Positions 52,952 to 62,397 are shown, counted from the first letter of the stretch. The stretch is 64,000 bases of DNA from Labilibaculum sp. DW002 (GCF_029029525.1 NZ_JAKJSC010000001.1:2876402-2940401); one strand, 5' to 3'. The notes: generated from the sequence alone by a model not told the origin. Translations and numbers: made by a program.

Positions 52952-53515
52952 TTACAGTTTTTCAAAAGTTACTTCAATAAAGTCTTCCATATCGCTCTGA
53001 CTGCTCACTTTTGAAGCAACCGCTAATCCTTTTAACGAAATCATTAAATAATTGGCTTGTTTGGCTATTTTCCTGGCATCTTTTTGCTTATCGAATGCCA
53101 ATTTTTCTTTGAAAATTTCTTTCAGCTTATCCGTAAAGATAACAATCTCCGACATCACTATAGGGTCGAGGTCTTTTCCAAATTCACTAATTGTACTCAC
53201 AATTAAGCAACCTTTAGCATCTTCTTTTTCTTTCGAGAACCGAATAAAGTCGTAAAAGTATTCTTTCACTCCTTCGATGCCATTCGGATCAGCTTTTAAC
53301 TTATCTACAATACATTGTAATTTTGACTTGTAGCACTTCACGCTTTCAAGAAATACGCCTTGTTTACTGCCAAAGCTAGAATACATGGAAAATTGATTGA
53401 TGCCCATTTCCTTTTCGAGCATGCGAACCGAGGTCGACTCGTAGCCTTTTTGCCAGAACAAGTGCATTGCTTTTTCAATCACTTCCGATTCTATATATTG
53501 CTTCTTTCTTGCCAT
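52952..53515 (-). CDS. TetR family transcriptional regulator
   Basis: A 187-residue repressor. The N-terminal helix-turn-helix (about 8-54) has A-M-H-L-F-W-Q-K-G-Y-E-S-T-S-V-R-M-L-E-K-E-M-G near 15-37 followed by S-M-Y-S-S-F-G-S-K near 43-51, matching the AcrR/TetR DNA-binding domain. The C-terminal ligand domain resembles TetR_C_16/YxaF-like regulators. It does not sit next to an efflux pump; the AraC gene follows on the same strand. A textbook Bacteroidota promoter (see 53534-53565) lies directly upstream, so autoregulation is plausible. Confidence 0.9.
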   Translation of the reverse strand: MARKKQYIESEVIEKAMHLFWQKGYESTSVRMLEKEMGINQFSMYSSFGSKQGVFLESVKCYKSKLQCIVDKLKADPNGIEGVKEYFYDFIRFSKEKEDAKGCLIVSTISEFGKDLDPIVMSEIVIFTDKLKEIFKEKLAFDKQKDARKIAKQANYLMISLKGLAVASKVSSQSDMEDFIEVTFEKL

Positions 53516-53533
53516 AATTTTAGATTGCTAAGA

Positions 53534-53565
53534 CAAAACTAATCAATCGCATAGGAACGAACAAA
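53534..53565 (-). promoter_or_regulatory. Promoter of the TetR-family gene, full consensus
   Basis: On the minus strand TTTG (53565-53562) is followed after exactly 20 bp by TAGTTTTG (53541-53534), an exact TTTG-N20-TAnnTTTG match. The start codon is 19 bp downstream of the -7 box. Confidence 0.7.
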
Positions 53566-53581
53566 TATTTCAAATCTTTAT

Positions 53582-55594
53582 TTACTCTTTTGGTTTATAG
53601 GGTAAGGTAAAATAGAATGTAGAACCTATATCTTCTTTACTTTCAACCCAAATGTTACCACCGAGCATTTCCACATACGATTTGGAGATGGCCAAACCAA
53701 GTCCAACGCCCTGTCGCGCCATTTCATCTTCAATGTCTGCTTGAATAAACCTTTCAAAAATAGCTTTTTCCCGATCTTTCGGAATTCCAATACCTGTGTC
53801 TTTCACATAGAATTCCAGCATGTCATTCTTTCGATGATAACCCAATTCTATCGATCCATTATTGGAATATTTTATTGCATTTTTAACCAAGTTGGTTAAA
53901 ATGGCAAAAACCTTCTCTCGATCTGTTTTTACAATTGAATCTTTTGAGTTCAATGTATTGTTAAAGCTAAGTAACATTCCCTTCTCTTCGACTTCGGGCT
54001 TAAAAAAGGTATAGATGTATTCAATTTGTTCATTGATGTTTGCATCACCAATCTCTAATTCCATTAAACCAGATTCGATTTTTGAAATGTCGATAATATC
54101 GTTGATGATATTTAGCATCCGCTCACCACTTTTCTCAATGATATCGATGTATCGTTTTTTCTTATCCGCTTTAAGCTTTGGTGTTTTAAGCAATTCTGCA
54201 AAACCCAAAATACCATTCATTGGTGTTCGAATTTCGTGACTCATATTGGCTAGGAAAGCAGATTTTAAGCGATCACTTTCTTCTGCCTGGTCTTTTGCAT
54301 TTGTTAATTGCTTATTGGTTTGATTCAATTCTTCGTTTTGATTAGAAATCTCTTCTGCTTGCTCTTGCAGTATTAACTCAGCTTTTTTTCTATCAGAAAT
54401 GTCGGATACTGATCCAGCCACGCGAATCGGTTTTCCATCTTTATCTCGAACAGATTCCCCTCGAGCAAATAACCAAACATAGTCTCCACTCTTCTTTTTC
54501 ATTCGAAATTCAACTTGATAAGGAAGATTCTTTTCAAAGTGGTTTTGCAAGACCTCCGTAACCTTATTAGAATCATCAGGATGCATCCACTTGACCCAAT
54601 TTGAAATTCGAGCTTCCACCTCATCAGGTTTATAACCTAAAATTTCATACAAACGATCGGACCAATAATATTCATCACTTGCCAAATCATCCCAATCCCA
54701 AATGGCATCATTTGAACCTTTTACGGCCAAAGCGAATCGTTCTTCGCTACTTTGCAGCTTTCCAATCATTTCTTGCTCCTTTGTAATATCATGCGAATTG
54801 TAAAGCACATAACTTTCCCCATCTTCAGAACTAAATATTGGGATATAGAAAGTTTTGGAGTGATATGGCTTCTCGTTAAGTGCTATGCTTTCGGTATAAA
54901 CAATCTGTTTTTGACTATCAATTGCTTGCTGGTAATAATTAATTGTATAATCGAAGACATTCTGATCAAGACAAAGCACTTCTGTAATTAAATCTTGTAG
55001 ACTCTTCCCAACCAAATCTTTTTCCGTAAGCTTTAATCCGAACTGATTAATTTTATCGATGTACGAATTATTTGCTGCAACAACTTCAAATTTATTGTGT
55101 CCAAGATATTTAGACAGAAGCTGCGAATCTTTTGTGTTATTAAAAATCGCTGACAAATGGTTTTGACTGTCTCGTAATTTAACTTCTATCTGTTTACGAT
55201 CGGTAATATCAGTTAGTACAACTGCTATTTTTTCATCACTTACCTTCCAGGCATTAATGTTGTAATACTCATCAAACTCTTTACTGTAATTTTCATAACT
55301 AGCTGGTTCTCCCGTTTTATCAACTCTTTCATAAATCTTAAACCAGTAATCTTCAATAACTCCAAAAACTTCCCTGCCACGCTTACCAATTAATTCCGAT
55401 TTCTTCTTGTTTGCCCATTTTTCAAAAGCAGTATTTACAGCCAAATGCGTAAAATCAATAGCCTTGCCATTTTTATCATAGATGAGCTTAATAACCTGAA
55501 AAATTACAAATGAAGAATCGATAATACCTTTGAAATTACTCTCAAGACTATTGATTTCTGTATCTGTTTTACTTTCCTTTTCATTAGGCTTCAT
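53582..55594 (-). CDS. Cytoplasmic PAS-domain sensor histidine kinase
   Basis: The protein has 670 residues and no transmembrane segment. Three PAS/PAC modules cover about 20-135, 145-275 and 285-403, each followed by D-I-T-D-R-K or D-I-S-D-R-K style linkers. A coiled coil (about 405-440) leads into the dimerisation/phosphotransfer domain with the phospho-acceptor His453 in M-S-H-E-I-R-T-P. The ATPase domain (about 560-665) has N-A-I-K-Y-S-N-N, D-T-G-I-G-I-P and G-V-G-L-G-L-A-I-S. It lacks a C-terminal receiver. No response regulator lies beside it, so it may feed an orphan regulator elsewhere. Confidence 0.92.
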   Translation of the reverse strand: MKPNEKESKTDTEINSLESNFKGIIDSSFVIFQVIKLIYDKNGKAIDFTHLAVNTAFEKWANKKKSELIGKRGREVFGVIEDYWFKIYERVDKTGEPASYENYSKEFDEYYNINAWKVSDEKIAVVLTDITDRKQIEVKLRDSQNHLSAIFNNTKDSQLLSKYLGHNKFEVVAANNSYIDKINQFGLKLTEKDLVGKSLQDLITEVLCLDQNVFDYTINYYQQAIDSQKQIVYTESIALNEKPYHSKTFYIPIFSSEDGESYVLYNSHDITKEQEMIGKLQSSEERFALAVKGSNDAIWDWDDLASDEYYWSDRLYEILGYKPDEVEARISNWVKWMHPDDSNKVTEVLQNHFEKNLPYQVEFRMKKKSGDYVWLFARGESVRDKDGKPIRVAGSVSDISDRKKAELILQEQAEEISNQNEELNQTNKQLTNAKDQAEESDRLKSAFLANMSHEIRTPMNGILGFAELLKTPKLKADKKKRYIDIIEKSGERMLNIINDIIDISKIESGLMELEIGDANINEQIEYIYTFFKPEVEEKGMLLSFNNTLNSKDSIVKTDREKVFAILTNLVKNAIKYSNNGSIELGYHRKNDMLEFYVKDTGIGIPKDREKAIFERFIQADIEDEMARQGVGLGLAISKSYVEMLGGNIWVESKEDIGSTFYFTLPYKPKE

Positions 55595-55706
55595 ATCTAT
55601 TTGATTTCAAAGTGATTTACACAAGTTAAGAATATTATTTAGTAAAGATTTATAATTTTATAAAACATCTAACAATATAGATAAATACTTTAGTATCTGA
55701 ATAAAA

Positions 55707-55734
55707 AAAGCCAATCTCCTATGAGAATGGCTTT
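55707..55734 (-). terminator. Terminator of the DUF3817 gene
   Basis: AAAGCCA-x-TCTC pairs with GAGA-x-TGGCTTT around a 4-nt loop with one A-A mismatch. An A-run precedes it on the plus strand. It is about 23 bp past the DUF3817 stop. Confidence 0.75.
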
Positions 55735-55757
55735 AAGAGTATTATAACTTGATATAA

Positions 55758-56081
55758 CTAGTTGTTCGCAGAGGCTTGTAATTCACCTTCATCTTCCACT
55801 TTAAGAATTCTTTGGTCTACAATGAATGTCGCAATGGGAAGTAAAGATGCTGCCAAACAAATGAGTGTTTTCATAAGACGCCACTTCTTTTTCATGGCAT
55901 AATAGATCACCCAAATGCAATAAAATATGAATAATATACCGTGAAGGCTCCCTACGATCTTATTGGGTAAGCCCATCTCAAACCCATACTTTAGAATAAT
56001 GGTTGGAATTAATAAAAGGAACGAGATGCCTTCTAAAATAGCCAGGATACGTAGCTGGCCAAGAACTGTGTTTAATTTCAT
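55758..56081 (-). CDS. DUF3817 small membrane protein
   Basis: A 107-residue protein with three transmembrane helices: about 9-27, 42-60 and 72-90. The conserved DUF3817 signature is visible as R-I-L-A-I-L-E-G-I-S-F-L-L-L near 11-24, and the loop V-G-S-L-H-G-I-L-F-I-F-Y near 43-54. Function is unknown. It has its own terminator and lies between the histidine kinase and the LRR lipoprotein gene on the same strand, without obvious coupling. Confidence 0.82.
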   Translation of the reverse strand: MKLNTVLGQLRILAILEGISFLLLIPTIILKYGFEMGLPNKIVGSLHGILFIFYCIWVIYYAMKKKWRLMKTLICLAASLLPIATFIVDQRILKVEDEGELQASANN

Positions 56082-56133
56082 TCTATTGGGGGTTGTATTG
56101 ATTAATTTATAGTCACTGAAACAACAAAAACAA

Positions 56134-57042
56134 TTAATTACAAACTGTTTTTAAATCCTGATAATCTGATAAGGATACACTTGGAATAGTCTGACCACTC
56201 AGAATTTTAATACAGCTAAGCGATTCATTTCGGTCCACCTTTATCTCCACCAGATCGAGATTATGAGTCAGATCAAGATCGGAAAGTAAATTACTCGATA
56301 TGTATAAGTGCGTTAGCTTGCCATTATTTTCAAGATTAATCGTTTGGAGTTTATTATCAGAAATCAACAATATTTCCAATAATGCGTTGGAACTCAAATC
56401 TATTGTCGCAAGTTTATTGGTTGAAAGCAATAAGTATTTTAAACTAACAGAACCTTCTACATTTAAAGAGGTTAATAAATTTAGGCCGGCATTTAAAACT
56501 TCTATCGATTCATTTTCAACAGTCAATTGTTCGAAATTATTCCATGAAACATCCAACTTTTTTAGTTGCGACAATTCTGATATTCCACTAATTGAAGTAA
56601 GTAGATTCGACTGCAAATCAACAAAAATCAAATTGGTGTTCTTACTAAGATCGATACTGGTGAGCCTATTTCCTATAAGGTAAATCGTATCCAATAAGGT
56701 ATTAGCACTTAAATCAATGTCTTCTATTTCTTGGTTAGCTGCGGACAAAAGTTTTAGGTTCACAAAACCTTCAATTCCTGTTAAGTCAGCAATTTTCCCA
56801 AAATTAGTTGTCAGGTTTAAATCTAAGCGAGTTATTTTCTCAGCATCTGATTTCAGTATTTTTTTATTCAGAACTCCATCCGAATCTATGCCTTGTTCAA
56901 TTAGTTTCGTTTCAAAATCAGCATCGGGAATGGCAATGTATAACTCTTCTTCCGGATCTGGATTGTTGCTGTCACTTGAACAGGCAACAAACACGCAGCA
57001 TGCTACGACCAATATTGTATTTAGGATTCTATTTCTTTTCAT
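56134..57042 (-). CDS. Leucine-rich-repeat lipoprotein
   Basis: A 302-residue precursor with a lipobox, F-V-A-C with Cys21, followed by a Ser/Asp/Pro-rich spacer. It begins the mature domain with I-P-D-A-D-F-E-T-K-L-I-E-Q-G-I-D (about 40-55), a frequent opening of Bacteroidota LRR surface proteins. About eight SDS22-like repeats of 20-22 residues follow (about 70-280), such as L-D-L-N-L-T-T-N, L-L-S-A-A-N-Q-E-I and I-Y-L-I-G-N-R-L-T-S. A Cys-containing cap closes it (S-C-I-K-I-L). It is probably a surface binding protein with an unknown partner. Confidence 0.85.
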   Translation of the reverse strand: MKRNRILNTILVVACCVFVACSSDSNNPDPEEELYIAIPDADFETKLIEQGIDSDGVLNKKILKSDAEKITRLDLNLTTNFGKIADLTGIEGFVNLKLLSAANQEIEDIDLSANTLLDTIYLIGNRLTSIDLSKNTNLIFVDLQSNLLTSISGISELSQLKKLDVSWNNFEQLTVENESIEVLNAGLNLLTSLNVEGSVSLKYLLLSTNKLATIDLSSNALLEILLISDNKLQTINLENNGKLTHLYISSNLLSDLDLTHNLDLVEIKVDRNESLSCIKILSGQTIPSVSLSDYQDLKTVCN

Positions 57043-57160
57043 GTTGTTGCTTTTATTTTATTTAAAGCATTAAAAATATAACTTATTATTTATAATTAGT
57101 CTTAAAAAGAATAATTAACCTAGAAATAACATTCTATTTCGGCTATTGTTCTTCGCAACC

Positions 57161-58201
57161 TTACTCAACAGCCCATATTTTAACGGTATGATCGCTACTG
57201 GCAGTTGCATACCACTTTCCATTGGAACTGATATCGCAGCCTAAGGCCAAATCATCATTGTGTTGGGTGATGGTTTGCAGAATGGTTTCGCTTTTGATAT
57301 CCCAAAGCGTAGCTACAATATTTTTTACACTGTCTTTGTAGCCAAAATGATATTCCAATACTTCCCCGAGCATTTTCTTATCGGTCCCTCCTGCTACAAG
57401 TCGATTGTTATCGATAAAGACGACTGAGTGGAGTGCCTGGTTTTCACCTTTAAGCGTATGCAGTAAATCCCAGTTCATGGTATCCCAAATCTTCACTTTT
57501 TTATCGTCGGCACCGCTTGCTAACATGCTCCCATCTGGACTAAATGCTAAACTTAGAATGCTTTGAGTATGCGCCTCAATGGCATGTAGTAACTTGCCCG
57601 ATTCAACTTCATAAACTCGGATAAAATCATCATTACCTGCACTAATCAAAAGTTCTCCAGTAGGATTAAAGACAACTTCCCAAACATCATGCTCCGATTC
57701 GTGAAATTCTTTAACAATTTCGCCTGTAATCGCATCCCAAATGGTTACTTTATTGTCATTGCCTCCTGCAGCAATTAAATCCCCAGAAGGGTGATAAGTT
57801 ACCGACCATAAGGTTCCTTCATTTCCCTCTAGCACCTGCAGCAATTTCCCCGACTGTACATCCCATATTCTTGCTTTTCCATCGTAAGAACCTGTACAAA
57901 CCATTTTGCCATCGGGGCTGAAATCCATGGATGGAGTGCCGTATGGATGTTTTAAGTTGTGGATTACCTTCCCATCATGTCTCGACCAAATTTTAGCATT
58001 CTCATCAATTCCACCACTTAGCATGAGTGAATCATTGGGACCAAACTTTACCTCCCAGACCTCATTGTTATGTGCTGTGAATTCCTGATTAAGCGTTAGG
58101 TAAGCAGCATCCACAAGCTTTGCTTGATGGAACAATTGTTGATAAACCAGTGCTAGCAAACCAATGAATAAAAGTCCGAGTATCTTGTATTTCTTTTTCA
58201 T
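57161..58201 (-). CDS. WD40-repeat protein with N-terminal anchor
   Basis: A 346-residue protein with an N-terminal signal anchor (about 6-24) followed by six to seven WD40 blades (about 40-345). Examples are N-A-K-I-W-S-R, A-R-I-W-D-V, V-T-I-W-D-A, I-R-V-Y-E-V, V-K-I-W-D-T and V-K-I-W-A-V, with S-P-D-G and G-x-D-x-x-x-x-I repeats. It would form one propeller in the periplasm, probably a protein-binding platform. The S41/TPR gene ends 3 bp upstream of its start, so they share a transcript and may work together. Confidence 0.88.
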   Translation of the reverse strand: MKKKYKILGLLFIGLLALVYQQLFHQAKLVDAAYLTLNQEFTAHNNEVWEVKFGPNDSLMLSGGIDENAKIWSRHDGKVIHNLKHPYGTPSMDFSPDGKMVCTGSYDGKARIWDVQSGKLLQVLEGNEGTLWSVTYHPSGDLIAAGGNDNKVTIWDAITGEIVKEFHESEHDVWEVVFNPTGELLISAGNDDFIRVYEVESGKLLHAIEAHTQSILSLAFSPDGSMLASGADDKKVKIWDTMNWDLLHTLKGENQALHSVVFIDNNRLVAGGTDKKMLGEVLEYHFGYKDSVKNIVATLWDIKSETILQTITQHNDDLALGCDISSNGKWYATASSDHTVKIWAVE

Positions 58202-58204
58202 GCT

Positions 58205-59470
58205 TTACTGATTTTTCGTTTCCAATTTGTTTACCACCTCTAATGCTGAAGGCAATGTTGGATCTATGGCCAAAGCTTTTTTATAGAATTGCAAGGCATT
58301 TTCTTTATCGCCAGTTTTTAGGTAGGCTTCGCCCAAACTATCCCACGCATTGGCATCGGTAGGATGCAATTCTGCATTAGCCTTTAAAATACCAATTGCA
58401 TCGGAAAAGGCATTGCTGTTTAGAAAAGAATAACCCGCACGATTCAAGATCGTATTTTTTGCTGGGTGATTTCCCATTGTTTGATTGATTGCTTCGACAT
58501 AGGCCAATGCAAACGCCTCTTTTGATGTGGTTTCGATGTTGGGAATAACACCCACGCCTTCCCAATTGCTTTTACTGACTGGGTGAATTGCTTGGATGTA
58601 AGGAACTGAAATGCTAAAGTTCTGATTAATTGGCATGCGTTTGGTTCTGTTCGCTCCGCCTCGTGTTGTTTCCCCAATAATCACGGCTCGATTTAAATGT
58701 TTTAGGTTGTAAGCGAAAGCTTCGGCTGCCGAAAATGTTTTCTCACTTGTCAGGATAAAGAGTTTCATATTGGGTAGTCGTTTGCCATCGATCTCTTTTT
58801 CTGTTCTGAACTCTTCGGTCTCTTTATTGAATCGAGAATAGAAGGTATTTAAGAGCACTTCATGTTGTTCAAAGAAATAACTACTCAATAGCTTCACAGT
58901 AGACGGCTGGCCTCCCCCATTCTCTCTTAAATCGATAATCAAGGCATTGGTATTGCTAAGAAACGCAAGTGCTGCCTGATAAGTTTCCTTTGCAATGGCT
59001 GCATCGGCAAAATACTTAATGTTTAGGTAGCCAATATTCCCTTCGATTACCTTAGCAACTTGCAAACCATAGTTGGAACGCTGCATGCCTTTATGCATTT
59101 TATTCGCCTGCTTTACACTATCGGCCGAGCTAAGGATTCTTTTGCTGTTGGCAATTCGTCGGGGTTCAAAATTTAACTTCAAATGCTTGTCTTTGCTAAT
59201 GGCTTGAAGATCTCGAGTTAATTTCTGCGCAAAAGCTTTCGAATTGGTAATTGCATCGTAATTTCCCGATGCTAAATTGCTTTTAATGGCTGCCGACATC
59301 TTCTTTGCCACATCCAAATCGACATATCGTTCTAGCAACTGCTTTTCAACAGTTCCAATAACCTTTACAATTTCTGTTTTCTTTAGTTCTACAGGCTTGT
59401 TTTGTGCAATGGAGCTGCTCGAAAGTCCCATCATCAATAGTATCAGTAGTGCTTTTATCTGTGTTTTCAT
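58205..59470 (-). CDS. Secreted S41-type peptidase with C-terminal TPR repeats
   Basis: A 421-residue precursor with a signal peptide (A-L-L-I-L-L-M-M-G-L-S-S-S-S-I-A-Q, about 6-22). The S41/IRBP-like peptidase domain (about 85-310) has D-L-R-E-N-G-G-G near 180-187, then the catalytic Ser in T-F-S-A-A-E-A-F near 250-257, and I-I-G-E-T-T-R-G-G-A near 268-277. The usual catalytic Lys of CtpA-type dyads is not obvious; the interphotoreceptor retinoid-binding-like subfamily differs there. The C-terminus (about 345-418) is made of two TPR repeats (W-D-S-L-G-E-A-Y-L-K-T-G-D-K-E-N-A). The WD40 gene follows 3 bp downstream. Role unknown; the pair looks like a regulated peptidase module. Confidence 0.82.
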   Translation of the reverse strand: MKTQIKALLILLMMGLSSSSIAQNKPVELKKTEIVKVIGTVEKQLLERYVDLDVAKKMSAAIKSNLASGNYDAITNSKAFAQKLTRDLQAISKDKHLKLNFEPRRIANSKRILSSADSVKQANKMHKGMQRSNYGLQVAKVIEGNIGYLNIKYFADAAIAKETYQAALAFLSNTNALIIDLRENGGGQPSTVKLLSSYFFEQHEVLLNTFYSRFNKETEEFRTEKEIDGKRLPNMKLFILTSEKTFSAAEAFAYNLKHLNRAVIIGETTRGGANRTKRMPINQNFSISVPYIQAIHPVSKSNWEGVGVIPNIETTSKEAFALAYVEAINQTMGNHPAKNTILNRAGYSFLNSNAFSDAIGILKANAELHPTDANAWDSLGEAYLKTGDKENALQFYKKALAIDPTLPSALEVVNKLETKNQ

Positions 59471-59688
59471 TCTTTCCGGTTTTTGGTTTATCTTTATTTT
59501 CCTGTAAACCTAAGGCTCTGTTTCTAGTGCTCCTAAGTTTATACACAAACGTAGCTTAAGGGCATACACACAGTATTTTATTCCACTCAAATGCCACTTG
59601 TGCAGAAAAAGGATGTGTTCGTGTAGAAAATTGGCCAGTACATTCAAATTGTTATTAAATGAGCAGTAAATAGCTTTAATTTGACCCT

Positions 59689-60813
59689 ATGATATCATTT
59701 CTCAGAAAATACAAAAGCATTGTTTTCGGCTTCCTTGCTAGTGCCTTACTAGTCTTTTTACTCGACACTTTTGATGCGATCCTGATCGATAAAACTGAAA
59801 TCTTGGCAAATGCGATGGCCTTTGGTCTTTTGTGTTCGCTTATCAGCATCCTGATTTACAAAGCGCCTTATATTATTGCGAACAAAGCCTTTGTATTGAA
59901 AGTATTTGGCTTGTTTGTTTTATTTGTGGCGATTCTCATGATTGATAATTACATGAGCATTGAGGACAATCCGGTAACGATCGTTCTGATTGTTGTTTTG
60001 GGAGCACTAAGCTTGCTGATGCTAGCGCCAAAGATTCTTTTCAAGTACAAATATGCCCTTCTTGTGTTCTACGGCTTGGTACTTGCTTATTTCATTTACC
60101 TGAGGGTTTTTACCGATGATAGTTCGCTCTATTTTCAGCAACAGAAAGAAATTTTTATTCTTTTACTCTCTCCCTTCTTTATCATTATTTATTTGTGGAC
60201 TTATCAGCAATGGAAAGGAATGGAGCAGCTTAAAAATGAAAAAGGGAAAGCCGAATTAGAGTTGTTGAAAAATCAGGTTAACCCACATTTTCTTTTTAAT
60301 ACCCTGAACAACCTTTATGGCCTAACGGTAGAGAAAGCCGAAGAAGCGCCCGAAGTTGTGTTGAAACTATCGGATATGTTGCGCTATACCATTTACAAGG
60401 GCAAAGAAGATCGTGTAGCCTTGAAGGATGAGGTGAGTTATCTGGAAAATTACATTTCCCTGCACAAAATCAGGTACCAAAAACAAGTGGATATTCGTTT
60501 TGATAAGGAAATCGCGACAGATCTGAAAATTGCTCCCCTTCTTTTTATCATTCTGCTAGAAAATGCCTTTAAGCATGGGGTTGAGAGTTTAACCAATGAG
60601 GCCTATGTTCATATTGATTTGAAAAGTACAAAGGACAGCCTTATCTTTCAGATTGAGAACAACTATGAGCAAACAAAAAAGGCAGCCACAATTGGCATTG
60701 GATTGGACAATTTGAAGAAACGCTTGCAATTGATCTATCCAAACCAACACCAACTAAGCATTGAAAAAGGGAAAACCAATTTCAAAATTAGATTAGAACT
60801 ACAAAAGCTATGA
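59689..60813 (+). CDS. LytS/YehU-type sensor histidine kinase
   Basis: A 374-residue inner-membrane kinase. About five or six helices (about 10-170) form the sensor. The His_kinase domain has the phospho-acceptor His200 in N-P-H-F-L-F-N-T-L-N-N-L, typical of the LytS family. It is followed by the ATPase core with L-L-E-N-A-F-K-H-G near 288-296 and I-G-L-D-N-L-K-K-R-L near 343-352. It lacks a known ligand domain. The LytTR response regulator starts 4 bp before its stop (ATGA overlap), a common two-component arrangement. It is divergent from the S41/TPR-WD40 pair. Confidence 0.92.
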   Translation: MISFLRKYKSIVFGFLASALLVFLLDTFDAILIDKTEILANAMAFGLLCSLISILIYKAPYIIANKAFVLKVFGLFVLFVAILMIDNYMSIEDNPVTIVLIVVLGALSLLMLAPKILFKYKYALLVFYGLVLAYFIYLRVFTDDSSLYFQQQKEIFILLLSPFFIIIYLWTYQQWKGMEQLKNEKGKAELELLKNQVNPHFLFNTLNNLYGLTVEKAEEAPEVVLKLSDMLRYTIYKGKEDRVALKDEVSYLENYISLHKIRYQKQVDIRFDKEIATDLKIAPLLFIILLENAFKHGVESLTNEAYVHIDLKSTKDSLIFQIENNYEQTKKAATIGIGLDNLKKRLQLIYPNQHQLSIEKGKTNFKIRLELQKL

Positions 60814-61511
60814 TTAGATATGTTATTATAGATGATGAGCCCATTGCGCATCGGATAATCGAAAAATATTGTGCCGATTTGCCGCATTTGGAGAAGAAGG
60901 GTAATTGCTACAATGCTTTTGAAGCCATGCAGCTTTTAAACGAACAGGATGTTGATCTTTTGTTTCTCGATTTGAACATGCCCAAACTTTCAGGCTTCGA
61001 TTTTTTAAGAACACTATCTAATCCGCCAAAAATAATTGTGACAACTGCTTATGCCGAGTTTGCCCTGGAAAGTTACGACTTGGATGTTGCCGATTATTTG
61101 TTGAAGCCTTTTGCATTTGATCGTTTTGTAAAAGCGGTGAACAAGGCCCTTAGTAAAACGACGTCGCAAGCTGCAGCACCCGTTTCTCCTGTTGCCAATA
61201 CAAAGTCTACGCTCTTTTTAAAGGGAGATAAAAAATTCCATCAGATACAATGGGATCATATTTTGTTTGTGGAAGCTTATGGACATTATACGAAAGTTTA
61301 TTTACAGGATGAGATGATCCTGAGCAATCAGAAGATTTCAGCATTAGAAGAATTGCTGCCTAGCGATCAGTTTTTGCGGGTTCACAAATCTTTTATCGTG
61401 GCAACGGATAAAATTAAATTTATTGAGGGCAACCGACTTACTATTCAGGAGCATGAAATTCCCATTGGGCAAACCTATAAAAGTTTGGTTAGCAAACTTT
61501 ATAATTCCTAA
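60810..61511 (+). CDS. LytTR-family response regulator
   Basis: A 233-residue DNA-binding response regulator. The receiver domain (about 3-118) has the acidic pocket D8-D9, phospho-acceptor Asp54 in F-L-D-L-N-M-P and Lys99 in L-K-P. The LytTR DNA-binding domain (about 135-233) carries I-L-F-V-E-A-Y-G-H-Y-T-K-V near 158-170 and F-L-R-V-H-K-S-F-I-V near 193-202, typical of AgrA/AlgR-like regulators. It overlaps the kinase gene by 4 bp. Targets are unknown, though the divergent S41-TPR/WD40 pair and its own operon are likely candidates. Confidence 0.95.
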   Translation: MIRYVIIDDEPIAHRIIEKYCADLPHLEKKGNCYNAFEAMQLLNEQDVDLLFLDLNMPKLSGFDFLRTLSNPPKIIVTTAYAEFALESYDLDVADYLLKPFAFDRFVKAVNKALSKTTSQAAAPVSPVANTKSTLFLKGDKKFHQIQWDHILFVEAYGHYTKVYLQDEMILSNQKISALEELLPSDQFLRVHKSFIVATDKIKFIEGNRLTIQEHEIPIGQTYKSLVSKLYNS

Positions 61512-61582
61512 ATCAGAAAGTGTAACTTGAATGGAATTAGCTTTATAAAACAGAAATAAAATCCATTTTTTTTTAAAGATAG

Positions 61583-62329
61583 ATGATGAAAATAGCAGTG
61601 TTTGGAGCAAGTGGAGCAACAGGGAGACTATTGGTTAAGCAATTGCTTGATGATGGACATCAGGTTAGAATTCTTGTGCGGTCGGCTGATAGCCTGCCGG
61701 ATTTTTTGAAAAATCAGGAAAACTTAAGTGTAAAAGAAGCGGCTATATCTGAGCTTAGCGATGCCGATTTGGAACAGTTCGTAAGCACTTGCGATGCGCT
61801 TGCTTCCTGTTTGGGGCATAACCTGACTTGGAAAGGTATTTATGGAAAGCCTCGTAGGTTGGTTACCGATGCAACACGCAGGTTGTGCCAGGCTGTAAAG
61901 GCAAACGGATCGGGAAAGCCCATTAAATTTGTGCTGATGAACACAACTGGCAATAGAAATCGAGATTTAGAGGAAGCAATCTCTTTTGGGCAGAAGTGTG
62001 TAATTGGCCTTCTTCGCCTTTTGTTACCTCCGCATGTTGACAATGAGCAGGCTGCCGATTATTTACGAACACAGATTGGACAGAACAATAAAGCAATAGA
62101 ATGGGCTGCTGTTCGTCCGGATGGTTTGGTTGATCATGAAAATGTTAGTCCATACGAGATTCATCCTTCACCCACGAGAAGTGCAATTTTTAATGCGGGG
62201 CAAACAAGTCGAATAAACGTTGGTCACTTTATGGCTGATTTAATTACCGATGAAAATACATGGGCTATTTGGAAAGGAAAAATGCCTGTGATCTATAATC
62301 GTACGACAGCAGAAAGCACTATTGAATAG
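61583..62329 (+). CDS. NAD(P)-binding SDR-like protein (NmrA/atypical SDR)
   Basis: A 248-residue cytoplasmic protein with the N-terminal dinucleotide-binding loop V-F-G-A-S-G-A-T-G near 6-14, the signature of atypical short-chain dehydrogenases such as NmrA and flavin-reductase-like proteins. A-S-C-L-G-H-N near 73-79 and M-N-T-T-G-N-R-N near 118-125 mark later strands. The classical Tyr-x-x-x-Lys is not evident, so it may be a redox sensor or chaperone rather than a dehydrogenase. The start is either 61583 (M-M-K) or the ATG at 61586. It follows the regulator gene by 71 bp. Confidence 0.78.
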   Translation: MMKIAVFGASGATGRLLVKQLLDDGHQVRILVRSADSLPDFLKNQENLSVKEAAISELSDADLEQFVSTCDALASCLGHNLTWKGIYGKPRRLVTDATRRLCQAVKANGSGKPIKFVLMNTTGNRNRDLEEAISFGQKCVIGLLRLLLPPHVDNEQAADYLRTQIGQNNKAIEWAAVRPDGLVDHENVSPYEIHPSPTRSAIFNAGQTSRINVGHFMADLITDENTWAIWKGKMPVIYNRTTAESTIE

Positions 62330-62397
62330 CCGTAAGGGTTTGTGGCAGTTATAGGTTAAGTGTAGTAGTCTTTGCTAATTTTGTTGTGTAGATGGGA

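Noticed and set aside
56717..57073. Plus-strand 118-codon frame antisense to the LRR lipoprotein gene
   Set aside because: The minus strand carries a clear lipobox and LRR pattern; this is its shadow.
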